A stretch of 47,857 bases of DNA from Candidatus Bathyarchaeia archaeon (GCA_038843675.1 JAWBRV010000010.1:1-47857); one strand, 5' to 3'. Counted from the stretch's first letter, positions 16,868 through 24,466 are shown. The notes: generated from the letters alone by a model not told the origin. Numbers and translations are program-made.

Positions 16868-17094
16868 CCCCTTTCCTTATCGAGTTCGGCCTTGATCACA
16901 ATGGCCTCTCCCAAGGGTATATCGAGCTCCGCCGCTAACTCTTCCGGGGTTATATCGGGCCTCTCCGGGATTATTTGTTCCGAGATGTATTTCTTATGGT
17001 ATTTGTACATGGGGAGGCTATGGACCGTTTCGACCAATATATCCCAGAGGTCGGCCCCCGACCCCTCTCGGCCATCCTTTCTCCCACGATCCAT
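16864..17094 (-). CDS. small protein coupled to the nucleotidyltransferase
   Basis: I do not recognise this 76-residue protein. The frame is open upstream to 17343, but the ATG at 17094 is preceded at about 22 bp by an AT-rich element (ctaataaagc on the minus strand, 17111-17120), which fits a leaderless start. The C-terminal half (DITPEELAAELDIPLGEAIVI) looks like a helix-turn-helix, so DNA binding or partner binding is possible. Its stop overlaps the nucleotidyltransferase start. Confidence 0.6.
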   Translation of the reverse strand: MDRGRKDGREGSGADLWDILVETVHSLPMYKYHKKYISEQIIPERPDITPEELAAELDIPLGEAIVIKAELDKERG

Positions 17095-17215
17095 GGGGGA
17101 TCGCTCGAAAGCTTTATTAGGGAATCGCGGAAAAAGATTTCTGAGGGCATCGGAGCTTTTGGGCAAAACCCTAACTCCAAAGGACCTCCGAAGCTCTATG
17201 GGGTGATGAGTAAGG

Positions 17216-17446
17216 ATGAAGTTGGAGGAATTGATAAAGGATTCGAAGAAGTATGGATGGGATGTGAAATCGGTCAGATACATCTCTGATGGTGAGGTAT
17301 TATTCGAGTTCGAGAAAAATCTGAGGAATAAGAAATACCACATCTACGTATTCTCGAGCCTTGATGGTAAGGTGATGAGGGGTTTCAACTTCTTCGAGAA
17401 AGAGGTTCCCATGAATTTGAATCAATGGGACAATTATGTCCAATAG
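17216..17446 (+). CDS. small hypothetical protein
   Basis: A 76-residue acidic/basic mixed protein with no family I recognise (MKLEELIKDSKKYGWDVKSV; beta-rich middle KKYHIYVFSSLDGKVMRGF). A strong ribosome site, ggtgat, ends about 9 nt before the ATG. It is divergent from the nucleotidyltransferase pair and its stop is 3 nt from the stop of the convergent coiled-coil gene. Confidence 0.55.
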   Translation: MKLEELIKDSKKYGWDVKSVRYISDGEVLFEFEKNLRNKKYHIYVFSSLDGKVMRGFNFFEKEVPMNLNQWDNYVQ

Positions 17447-17449
17447 GGA

Positions 17450-17983
17450 TTAAACCTTGGATCTTTCATAAGCCCTCCTCAACGTCCACCTGATCGCGTT
17501 CTTCAGTTCCAAAAGCCTCTTCTCGGTGCCATAATTCTTTACGATTAGCCCCCTCACGCGGCCGTTCTCCTGATCCAATTCATAGGATATGGCCTTATCC
17601 GGGGGGATCTCCCCGGCCTTGACGGCCTCTAGATCCTTGGCTTGGAGGGGATCCAAGACTTTCCCTATCAAAAAGGCCCTCAATGGGGGGGAGTTGGCAT
17701 CGAGCTTCAAGCCCTCATCCATCCTAACGACCAAATGGTCCTTGAAGACGTCGAGATCGGCCAAATGGACTCCATCCTCGGTCTTTATGGGTATCGATTG
17801 CATTGGGGCCTCGGCCTCCGGCGCCTTGGGCAATTTCATTTTCTTGAAGCTCCTCTCAGCCAGTAATACGTCAACGACCTCGACTAAGGACCTCAGATTT
17901 GCGACCTCCGCCTCTAGTTCCCCTATCCTCCTTTCTAAGAAGGCCTTGGCCTCGGCCAGCTTCTTCAAATCCTCCTCGCTCAA
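17450..17983 (-). CDS. coiled-coil protein coupled to ferredoxin
   Basis: A 177-residue protein of unknown family. Residues 1-50 form a heptad-rich coiled coil (LKKLAEAKAFLERRIGELEA and on); a globular part follows with PIKTEDGVHLADLDVFKDHL and a basic C-terminal helix (AIRWTLRRAYERSKV). The frame runs upstream to 18046, but the TTG at 17983 overlaps the ferredoxin stop (TTGA) and begins right at the coiled coil, so I choose it. Translational coupling suggests it works with the ferredoxin. Confidence 0.6.
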   Translation of the reverse strand: MSEEDLKKLAEAKAFLERRIGELEAEVANLRSLVEVVDVLLAERSFKKMKLPKAPEAEAPMQSIPIKTEDGVHLADLDVFKDHLVVRMDEGLKLDANSPPLRAFLIGKVLDPLQAKDLEAVKAGEIPPDKAISYELDQENGRVRGLIVKNYGTEKRLLELKNAIRWTLRRAYERSKV

Positions 17984-18204
17984 GCCATCTGCACCTTGGC
18001 CACGGCGATCGCGAAGTCTGGGCAATAGAGCTCGCAGAGGCCGCATAGCCTACAAGCGCTCGGATCCCTTAGGACGGCGGGCCTTACGCCCTTGGAGTTC
18101 AAAGAGTCGCCGAAGGCAAGGGCCTTAGCGGGGCAGAACTCGATGCAGATCCCGCAACCCTTGCAAAGCTCCCTATCTATGGCCACCCTCTCCAGGATCG
18201 CCAC
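17980..18204 (-). CDS. 2x[4Fe-4S] ferredoxin, KorD-like
   Basis: A 74-residue electron carrier with two cluster motifs: CKGCGICIEFCP (about residues 14-25) and CRLCGLCELYCP (about 51-62). The layout with VAIDRELCKGC near the start and a ~25-residue spacer between motifs resembles the delta subunit of 2-oxoacid:ferredoxin oxidoreductases. No alpha, beta or gamma subunits are adjacent; instead it is coupled to a coiled-coil protein. It could serve the ferredoxin-dependent oxidoreductase encoded 2 kb away, but that is only proximity. Confidence 0.9.
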   Translation of the reverse strand: MAILERVAIDRELCKGCGICIEFCPAKALAFGDSLNSKGVRPAVLRDPSACRLCGLCELYCPDFAIAVAKVQMA

Positions 18205-18228
18205 CCCTTTTAGTGATAACTTAGCGCC

Positions 18229-18239
18229 TAATTAAAATA
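18229..18239. promoter_or_regulatory. divergent TATA region, ferredoxin / Gfo-Idh gene
   Basis: ctaattaaaat is close to symmetric and lies about 30 bp from the ferredoxin ATG (leftward) and about 50-80 bp from the oxidoreductase start candidates (rightward). One box may serve both genes. Confidence 0.4.
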
Positions 18240-18312
18240 CTCTCTCCCGCTTGGTTTATGAGGGCCTCTCCGGAGCGGGGCATTGGGACCGATCAAGGGG
18301 AGCGGTGAAGCT

Positions 18313-19194
18313 TTGACCGAGCGGGTCAGGATCGGGTTAATAGGATATGGGTCTTGGGGCAAGAAGCACTTCGCTGCCCTATCGAGGAACCCAAGGGCGG
18401 ATCTGAGGGGCGTGTACGACCCGGCTTATCGAGGGGATGGGTTCTTCCCCTCATTGGACGATCTATTGGAAGAGGTTGAGGCGGTCGATGTGGTCGTCCC
18501 AGCTGGATCCCTTGCGAGGATAAGCATCAAAGCCATGGAGGCGGGAAAGCACGTCTTCATAGAGAAGCCCATGTCGGTTAATTTGGAGGAGGCCCTTAAG
18601 CTTGAGGATGCTTGGAGGAGGAATCCGGGCTCCAAAGTAATGGTTGGGTTCATAGAGCGCTTCAATCCGGTCTTCCAAAGGATCAGGGAGATCCTGAGGG
18701 CGGAGCCCCCCTCCATGGTCTTTTGTCAAAGGTCCGGGATGCCCGCCTCCGTGACCAAGCAAACGGGCGTGATATTGGACCTAGCGATACATGATATCGA
18801 TCTCCTGATCTGGTGCCTTGGCATGCCTAGGTCCGCGAGGGCGAAAATCGAGGAGAGCTTCGATTGGGGGCGAGTTGAGCTGGATTTCGATCGCTCCAAG
18901 GCCATGATAGTGGCGGATTGCTTGGGCCCAAAGGTCAGGAGGTGGGTGGTGAAGCTGAAGGGGAGCACCTTGCACGCGCATTTCCAAGAGGATAGGTGGA
19001 GGCTATTCGAAGGCGGCTCGGAGATTCCAGTGGAATGGCGAATGCCCCTCGATGCCGAATTAGACCATTTCATAAGCTCCATATTGAACGATGTGGAGCC
19101 TTCGCCCGGGATAGGGGATGGGATAAGGGCTCTGGAAGTCATAGAGAGGGGGCTGAGTAGCGAAGGGATTCTCGCCCCCAGATCTGGGGGCTAA
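18313..19194 (+). CDS. Gfo/Idh/MocA family oxidoreductase
   Basis: A 293-residue NAD(P)-dependent sugar-type dehydrogenase. The N-terminal Rossmann fold shows VRIGLIGYGSWGKKHFAAL, VPAGSLARISIKAME and the family EKPMS motif (about residues 88-92); the C-terminal part has the HDIDLLIW motif typical of the group. TTG at 18313 has ggtga 5 nt upstream and gives a normal length; an in-frame TTG at 18283 would add ten residues. Substrate is not deducible; many relatives act on nucleotide sugars or inositols. Confidence 0.85.
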   Translation: MTERVRIGLIGYGSWGKKHFAALSRNPRADLRGVYDPAYRGDGFFPSLDDLLEEVEAVDVVVPAGSLARISIKAMEAGKHVFIEKPMSVNLEEALKLEDAWRRNPGSKVMVGFIERFNPVFQRIREILRAEPPSMVFCQRSGMPASVTKQTGVILDLAIHDIDLLIWCLGMPRSARAKIEESFDWGRVELDFDRSKAMIVADCLGPKVRRWVVKLKGSTLHAHFQEDRWRLFEGGSEIPVEWRMPLDAELDHFISSILNDVEPSPGIGDGIRALEVIERGLSSEGILAPRSGG

Positions 19195-19273
19195 GCGCTC
19201 GCCGTTTCGGGCCTAGCCCTCTTTTTCCTACTGCGATGAATCTTCCTATTTGTTGATATGTAGCACACAGAAA

Positions 19274-19283
19274 CACTTAAATA
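19274..19283 (+). promoter_or_regulatory. TATA box for the three-gene mini-operon
   Basis: cacttaaata lies about 38 bp before the TTG at 19316, leaving a leader of about 12 nt that contains the ggtgat ribosome site. Confidence 0.45.
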
Positions 19284-19315
19284 GGGGGAGATGGCCCATT
19301 ATCGTGGTGATCTGG

Positions 19316-19585
19316 TTGGAGCGGAGGAGGCTCTTCGTCAATTTGCCGATTGAGAAAAGGAGGATGCTCGTGCTCAAGATAGAGGCCACGAAGCTGTTCA
19401 ATATTTTGACGCGGGTGAAAGAGCTCGTCCGCGGCCTAGAGGGGTTGGAGGAGGCTGGCGATCTGACCATAGCGAGGCTGGAGGAGGCTGAAAGGACTCT
19501 GAGAAGATTCGTCGGCCAGTTGGAAAATAGAGTCGAGCGTGAGGGGAGCGCCCCCCTTGCCATTCAATCAGTTTCGAGGGGGTGA
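19316..19585 (+). CDS. small helical protein, first gene of mini-operon
   Basis: An 89-residue protein of no family I know. It is helical and highly charged with leucine spacing typical of a coiled coil (LFNILTRVKELVRGLEGLEE, then ARLEEAERTLRRFVGQLENR). The frame extends to 19250, but TTG 19316 is preceded by ggtgat at 19306-19311 and is chosen. Its TGA overlaps the GTG of the next small gene. Confidence 0.55.
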   Translation: MERRRLFVNLPIEKRRMLVLKIEATKLFNILTRVKELVRGLEGLEEAGDLTIARLEEAERTLRRFVGQLENRVEREGSAPLAIQSVSRG

Positions 19586-19683
19586 GGAGTTTGGAGATAT
19601 CATACTTCCTAGCTGGGGTGCTGAGCGGCATAGCGTTGTTGTTCGCGTTCCTGATAATGATGCCCATGGAGTGGTTGGAGTGA
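19582..19683 (+). CDS. 33-residue single-span membrane protein
   Basis: Too short for routine gene calling. GTG at 19582 overlaps the preceding stop (GTGA); a TTG at 19591 is an alternative with ggag just before it. The product is one clear membrane helix (YFLAGVLSGIALLFAFLIMM) followed by PMEWLE. Its stop overlaps the next ATG (TGATG). Overlaps on both sides and the clean hydrophobic helix argue that it is real. Confidence 0.5.
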   Translation: MRSLEISYFLAGVLSGIALLFAFLIMMPMEWLE

Positions 19684-19781
19684 TGGGGAGGTTCAAGAAG
19701 CCGGATCCTTTCGCGATTTATTCCATCGAGGACTATTATCGGGATGCGGATGGCAATTGGAGATTGAAGAAGAACCGCTGA
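19683..19781 (+). CDS. 32-residue charged protein, last gene of mini-operon
   Basis: ATG at 19683 overlaps the stop of the membrane mini-protein and has gttggag upstream. The product is soluble, aromatic and charged (FKKPDPFAIYSIEDYYRDAD, then a basic tail). A longer ORF in this frame from 19539 would overlap the two upstream genes entirely, so the short form is preferred. A T6 run follows 33 nt after the stop. Function unknown. Confidence 0.45.
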   Translation: MGRFKKPDPFAIYSIEDYYRDADGNWRLKKNR

Positions 19782-19814
19782 AGCCCTAGGCGGCGATTCC
19801 AAACAATCCCTCCC

Positions 19815-19820
19815 TTTTTT
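19815..19820 (+). terminator. T-run terminator after mini-operon
   Basis: A run of six T's in the context ccc-tttttt-ccc, 34 nt after the last mini-gene stop, is the kind of U-tract at which archaeal RNA polymerase terminates. Confidence 0.45.
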
Positions 19821-19935
19821 CCCTAGGAGCGGCCTTGCCCTTTCCGGAGGCCCAGATGGTTTGCAATACCCCATGGGCAATAGATTCTAAATCCCAAGGG
19901 CTTATCTGGGCAATCTTTATCTCCTAGACTGGCGA

Positions 19936-19950
19936 CTGAAGGGCCTTCAG
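19936..19950. promoter_or_regulatory. palindrome upstream of AOR-HPS gene (candidate operator)
   Basis: CTGAAGG-G-CCTTCAG is a perfect 7+1+7 palindrome 17 bp before the TTG. A TATA-like ctttatct (about 19915-19922) would place the transcript start within it, which is where a repressor site would act. A short RNA hairpin is the alternative reading. Confidence 0.4.
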
Positions 19951-19967
19951 GCAGCGGTGGGCATCTC

Positions 19968-22448
19968 TTGGGCAAATATGGTGGATATATGGGCCGAATC
20001 CTCCGGGTGGATCTTTCCTCGGGATCGATCGAGGTAGAGGAGCTGGATTGGGAGATCGCGGCCAAATACGTTGGCGGAAGGGGCTATGCGGCGAAGCTCC
20101 TTTACGATGGCCTCCCGAAGGGCGTTGATCCCCTCTCCCCTGAGAACATCCTAGTATTCGCCACAGGGCCCGTGACCGGGCTCCCAGCGCCAACCTCTGG
20201 TAGGTTCTCAATATCGGCGAAGAGCCCGTTGACCGGCACCATAATGGATTCCAATTGCGGGGGATATATAGGGGTCGAGCTGAAGAGGGCGGGTTTTGAT
20301 GTCATCATAGTGGAGGGGGCCAGCCCCAGCCCAGTTTACCTCCTAATCCGCAACGAAGGGGCCGAGCTTAAGCCAGCGGAGCATCTATGGGGAAAGCTCG
20401 TAGACGAGGTTCAAGGGATGATAAGAAGGGAGGTTGGAGATGATAGGGTTAAGGTGGCCTCCATAGGGCCGGCCGGGGAGAATAGGGTCAGGATCGCCTC
20501 AATAATGGCTGACATCCATAGGGCCGCTGGGAGGGGGGGCTTGGGGGCCGTGATGGGATCGAAGGGTCTTAAGGCGATAGCCGCAATAGGCGATAAAAGG
20601 ATCGAGCCCGCTAACGAGCGCGCCTTCTTGAAGGAGGTCAAGATGGTTAATGAGGTGCTCTCCCGGAATCCACTGACGGGCGATACCTTAGGCAGATACG
20701 GCACTGCCTCCTTGGTCCATATAATAAACAGGGCCGGAATATTGCCGACGAAGAACTTCCAGCTGGGGACCTTCGAGGATGCTGAGGCGGTGAGCGGGGA
20801 GGCGATAGCGAAGAGCATCCTAGTCAAGAAGAAGGGCTGCTTCGCCTGCCCGATAATGTGCGGGAGGGTCACGAAGATAAAGGGCCCCGGCGGGGAGATA
20901 ATGAGCGAGGGGCCCGAGTATGAAACCGTATGGTCGCTCGGCCCTAATTGTGGGATCTCCGATATAGGGAGGATAGCCATGATAAACCATCTCTGCAACC
21001 TCTACGGGCTTGATACGATCTCCTTCGGCAATACGGTCGGATTTCTGATGGAAGCCCGCGAGAAGGGGTTGCTAGAGGTCGAGAAGCCTGATCTTAGATG
21101 GGGAAACCATGAGGCCGTTGAGGAGATGGTAAGGCTGACGGCTGAGCGAAGGGGGATCGGGGAGCTAGCATCAGAGGGCGTTAAGAGGATCTCGGAAAGG
21201 ATAGGTGGGAAGGAGTTCGCCATGCATGTGAAGGGGATGGAGCTCCCAGCCTATGATCCCAGGGGGGCGAAGGGACAGGGCCTCGCTTATGCGACATCAA
21301 ATAGGGGCGGCTGCCACCTCAGGGCCTATATGATAGAGAGCGAGATATTGAGCCTTCCGCGCTATTTGGATCCGCTGAAGAGCGAGGGGAAGGCCGGGCT
21401 TGTGAAGAGGATGCAAGACGTCTTCGCCGTCTTGGATAGCATGATAATGTGCAAATACACTACGCTGGCCCTGTTCAAGACCTTGGAATATGAGCCCTAC
21501 TTCTACGCCCGCCTCCTCACAACCGCGACGGGCTTCTATTTCGATGAAGAGGAGTTCCGCAGAGCCGGGGAGAGGATTTACAATATCGAACGCCTCTTCA
21601 ACGCTCGCGAGGGGTTCGGGAGGGTCGACGATTCGCTGCCGCCGAGGTTAAGCGGGACCCCGATGCCATCCGGGCCCGCCGAAGGCCAGATCATAGATTT
21701 GGGCCCAATGCTCGATGAATACTACGCCATCAGGGGATGGATGCCCAATGGCATCCCGTCGGACAAGAGGCTTCAAGAGCTCGGGATAATCTCGCAGCCC
21801 ACATGGCCGAAGCTCCAAGTCGCCTTGGATTTAAGGGATTTGGAGGAGGCCCTCAGGATAGCCGAACTCTCCCATAGGGGAGGGGCCGAATGGCTGGAGG
21901 CTGGCACGCCCTTGGTGAAGAGCGCGGGCATGAGGGCCGTCAGCGAACTCAGGAGGAGGTTCCCGTCAGCGACGATAGTCGCCGATCTCAAGACCTTGGA
22001 CACGGGTTGGCTGGAAACGGAGATAGCAGTCCTAGCGGGCGCGGATATCGTTTCAATATCCGGGTTGGCCAGCGATAATACCATAAGGGATTCAATCGGA
22101 TGCGCTAGGAAATATGGTGCTAAGGTCATGGTCGATCTCTTGGAGGTGAGGGATCCGATCAAGCGCGCAAAGGAGATAGAGGCGCTGGGGGCCGATTACA
22201 TATGCGCCCATTCAGCTATAGACGTGCAAAGGGATAGGGACCAAGAGATAGATAGGAAGGTATCCCTCATTGCGGACCTCGCCAAGTCGATATCGATCCC
22301 CCTCGCGGTCGCCGGAGGGATCAGATACGATACGGCGAGGAAACTTGTAAGGGCTGGGGCCAAGATAATAATCGTTGGGGCGGCGGTGACTAGGGCGGCC
22401 GATCCCATGATGGCGACGAGGAGGATCGTTGAATCGATCTGCTCCTGA
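19968..22448 (+). CDS. fusion: aldehyde ferredoxin oxidoreductase + 3-hexulose-6-phosphate synthase
   Basis: One uninterrupted 826-residue frame holds two enzymes. Residues 1-605 are a full-length tungsten-type aldehyde ferredoxin oxidoreductase: YMGRILRVDLSSG start, CFACPIMC with Cys291, Cys294 and Cys298 plus Cys495 as [4Fe-4S] ligands, GPEYET (315-320), GLDTIS (347-352), GGCH (447-450), and the usual C-terminal MLDEYYAIRGW and GIPSDKRLQELGI. Residues 612-826 are a complete hexulose-6-phosphate synthase barrel: LQVALDLRDLEEALRIAE, EAGTPLVKS, ADLKTLDTG with the D673-x-K675-x2-D678 catalytic set, MVDLLEV, VAGGI and VGAAVT. The synthase interconverts ribulose 5-phosphate plus formaldehyde with hexulose 6-phosphate; the first domain oxidises aldehydes with ferredoxin. 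TTG start with ggtgg 8 nt upstream. No hexuloisomerase or formaldehyde-activating enzyme is adjacent. Domain calls are firm; formaldehyde as shared intermediate is inference. Confidence 0.93.
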   Translation: MGKYGGYMGRILRVDLSSGSIEVEELDWEIAAKYVGGRGYAAKLLYDGLPKGVDPLSPENILVFATGPVTGLPAPTSGRFSISAKSPLTGTIMDSNCGGYIGVELKRAGFDVIIVEGASPSPVYLLIRNEGAELKPAEHLWGKLVDEVQGMIRREVGDDRVKVASIGPAGENRVRIASIMADIHRAAGRGGLGAVMGSKGLKAIAAIGDKRIEPANERAFLKEVKMVNEVLSRNPLTGDTLGRYGTASLVHIINRAGILPTKNFQLGTFEDAEAVSGEAIAKSILVKKKGCFACPIMCGRVTKIKGPGGEIMSEGPEYETVWSLGPNCGISDIGRIAMINHLCNLYGLDTISFGNTVGFLMEAREKGLLEVEKPDLRWGNHEAVEEMVRLTAERRGIGELASEGVKRISERIGGKEFAMHVKGMELPAYDPRGAKGQGLAYATSNRGGCHLRAYMIESEILSLPRYLDPLKSEGKAGLVKRMQDVFAVLDSMIMCKYTTLALFKTLEYEPYFYARLLTTATGFYFDEEEFRRAGERIYNIERLFNAREGFGRVDDSLPPRLSGTPMPSGPAEGQIIDLGPMLDEYYAIRGWMPNGIPSDKRLQELGIISQPTWPKLQVALDLRDLEEALRIAELSHRGGAEWLEAGTPLVKSAGMRAVSELRRRFPSATIVADLKTLDTGWLETEIAVLAGADIVSISGLASDNTIRDSIGCARKYGAKVMVDLLEVRDPIKRAKEIEALGADYICAHSAIDVQRDRDQEIDRKVSLIADLAKSISIPLAVAGGIRYDTARKLVRAGAKIIIVGAAVTRAADPMMATRRIVESICS

Positions 22449-22460
22449 GTCCCTCCCCCT

Positions 22461-24221
22461 TCACTCCGATATCTTCTTCAATTGATTCCTGTACATTTCG
22501 GCAATCTCCTTCGAAGTTGTGGCATCCTCCGGAGATTTATCGTCCCTCCAGTTCCCGGTGAACCGAGGGAATCTTAGGGCGAAGCCGCTGCCCCTCCGAA
22601 CCGAATCCTTAGAGCAGGTATGGAGCGGCGATAGGGAAATCTCATCCGCGGCTATCTCCATCACCAAGGATGGCACGAACCATACATCGGGCTCGATCTG
22701 GGATTTGACCCTGGGATGCTTATGATTGATGACGTAGGGCTTCATCTTCTCCGGCAGGGCCTTCAGGTCCTCGTCGGTGAAGCCGCTCCCGAGCTTGCAT
22801 ACGGTTTCGAATACATCCTCCTCATCATTATAGGCAGCCATCAGAAGTGCGCCATATGTGCCCGCCCTCTTCCCTCGCCCCATGAAAGCGCCGACGGGAA
22901 CCAAGTCGAACGTATCTATCGCCTCCGCCTTGTAGGACCTCTTGTACTTTATCCAAAGCCACCCCCTAGCCCCGGCTTGATAAACGGAATTTTCCTGCAG
23001 GCTCTTCACCACTAAACCCTCGCAGCCCAAGGATATCGCGTGCTCAAAGTAGGCCTCAAGCTCCTCTGGATCGCTAACGATCTTCCTCTCCGCGATCTTC
23101 ACGAAATCCGTCTCAGTCACTATGCTCTCCAATTCCTTCCTCCTAATTGGATATGGTTCGCGGGTTAGATCCCTGCCCACGTAGAGGGCATCGAAGGCGA
23201 AGAAGACCACCGGGATCTCCTCCGCCATCTCCTCGATCATGTACTTCCTGCCCCTTCGCTGGGAGATCATCTGGAACGGCATCATCTCCCCCGTGTTCGG
23301 ATCGACCCCAACGCATTCTCCCTCCAAAACGGCTCCATTCGACTTAACGGCCTCCCTAAGATGCGATACCACATCTGGGAATTGCTCTGTTATGTTCTCC
23401 AACCTCCTCGAAAATAGAATGATCGAGTCGCCCGAGATATGGGCTTGAACCCTGAGCCCATCGTACTTGTATTCTGCTGAGCCTCGCCCACCCAATTTCT
23501 CCAATATCTCGGATGGCGATGAGAGCCTCTCCGCCAGCATGGGCCTTATCGGCCTCCCGAGGATTATCCCGAACCTCTTTATGCCCTCTAGCCCCTCCTC
23601 GGCGACCTTCTTGGCCACATAGCCCAAGTCCGATGATAGGTTATACGCCCTCTCTATCTCCTCCCTAAACTCCTTAGTGCCCGCGAAGGCCACCGATAGG
23701 GCATCGAGAATCGTCATATCCGCGATTCCGAGCCTTAACTTCCCCAAGGCCGTCCTGACGATATATTTGCCCTCCTTCGGGGAGGCATTGTTGAGGAGCT
23801 TCGTGAGGAGCCTTATCTTCAAATCGACCGATCCCGGGCCCGTGGAGCGGGAGATCTTATCGAATGCATCGTAGACATCCTCCACGGTCAGTGCCTCTTG
23901 GAAGAGGATCGATTGGGACCTCCTCTCCAACAGGGCCTCAGTAGCCTTCCCGAGATCCCCGACCCTCCGATATAGCTCTTCCACCTCCCCCTCTCGCCTG
24001 CCCGATGAGGCGGCGATGGCCCTTATGGCGAGCTTCTCAGCTACCCCGAGCTCGATCCCCATATAATCGGGGCATATCTTTCCTTGGGAGAGATATACAA
24101 CCTTATCTATGATCCCCTTTGGCGTTCGCCTGAATAAATCCGCCAATAGTTCAGTCATCTCAAGCCTTTTGGTTGTGGCCTCTATCCTCTCATAAGCATC
24201 CGCTATGATCGAATACCTCAA
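22461..24221 (-). CDS. lig: ATP-dependent DNA ligase
   Basis: A 586-residue archaeal/eukaryotic-type ligase for nick sealing in replication and repair. It has the N-terminal DNA-binding domain (about 1-215), the adenylation motif I EYKYDGLR (nucleophile Lys252), motif III FFAFDALY, motif IV EGLVVKS, motif V WLWIKYKR, and the C-terminal OB fold with motif VI-like GFALRFPRF. Length and motif order match the family. It is convergent with the AOR-HPS gene (12-nt gap). Confidence 0.97.
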   Translation of the reverse strand: MRYSIIADAYERIEATTKRLEMTELLADLFRRTPKGIIDKVVYLSQGKICPDYMGIELGVAEKLAIRAIAASSGRREGEVEELYRRVGDLGKATEALLERRSQSILFQEALTVEDVYDAFDKISRSTGPGSVDLKIRLLTKLLNNASPKEGKYIVRTALGKLRLGIADMTILDALSVAFAGTKEFREEIERAYNLSSDLGYVAKKVAEEGLEGIKRFGIILGRPIRPMLAERLSSPSEILEKLGGRGSAEYKYDGLRVQAHISGDSIILFSRRLENITEQFPDVVSHLREAVKSNGAVLEGECVGVDPNTGEMMPFQMISQRRGRKYMIEEMAEEIPVVFFAFDALYVGRDLTREPYPIRRKELESIVTETDFVKIAERKIVSDPEELEAYFEHAISLGCEGLVVKSLQENSVYQAGARGWLWIKYKRSYKAEAIDTFDLVPVGAFMGRGKRAGTYGALLMAAYNDEEDVFETVCKLGSGFTDEDLKALPEKMKPYVINHKHPRVKSQIEPDVWFVPSLVMEIAADEISLSPLHTCSKDSVRRGSGFALRFPRFTGNWRDDKSPEDATTSKEIAEMYRNQLKKISE

Positions 24222-24333
24222 TGCTCTCCCGATGGGATTTTATGTTCCGTCCTTAATTTACCTTATCGAAGCCCCTTCGGCCCCCTCACGCGAAGGCCCA
24301 AAATCCTATTTCAGTTAACAATCGTGCTCAAAG

Positions 24334-24341
24334 CTTATAAG
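24334..24341 (+). promoter_or_regulatory. TATA box for the ABC/Kelch operon
   Basis: cttataag is the best TATA element in the 245-bp divergent interval between lig and the ABC operon. Initiation near 24362 would leave a leader of about 100 nt. The rest of the interval holds the inverted repeat described next and a short tcccc-gca-gggga hairpin at 24354-24366; no gene is visible. Confidence 0.45.
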
Positions 24342-24423
24342 AGCGCCCTCGAATCCCCGCAGGGGAAGGGCCGATGGGGAGGGCATTGCTGGGGGACAGT
24401 GGATTCGCGTTCTTCCCGGCTCA

Positions 24424-24454
24424 CGAGGATCCAAGAATTATGTATGGATCCTCG
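24424..24454 (+). repeat. 10-bp perfect inverted repeat before the ABC/Kelch operon
   Basis: CGAGGATCCA (24424-24433) and TGGATCCTCG (24445-24454) are exact inverted copies around an AT-rich 11-nt spacer (agaattatgta). The second arm ends 12 nt before the first start codon (24467). It could be an operator, or an RNA hairpin limiting access to the ribosome site. Confidence 0.5.
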
Positions 24455-24466
24455 AGTTGATGGACT

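Noticed and set aside
21780-21810. Possibility that the oxidoreductase-synthase fusion is an assembly or frameshift artefact
   Set aside because: The frame is continuous, both domains are full length, and the joint comes right after the natural end of the oxidoreductase with only a few linker residues and no repeat or low-complexity sequence.
24354-24466. Riboswitch, e.g. fluoride type, in the leader of the ABC operon
   Set aside because: The leader has hairpins, but I could not match it to the conserved core of a known archaeal riboswitch class.
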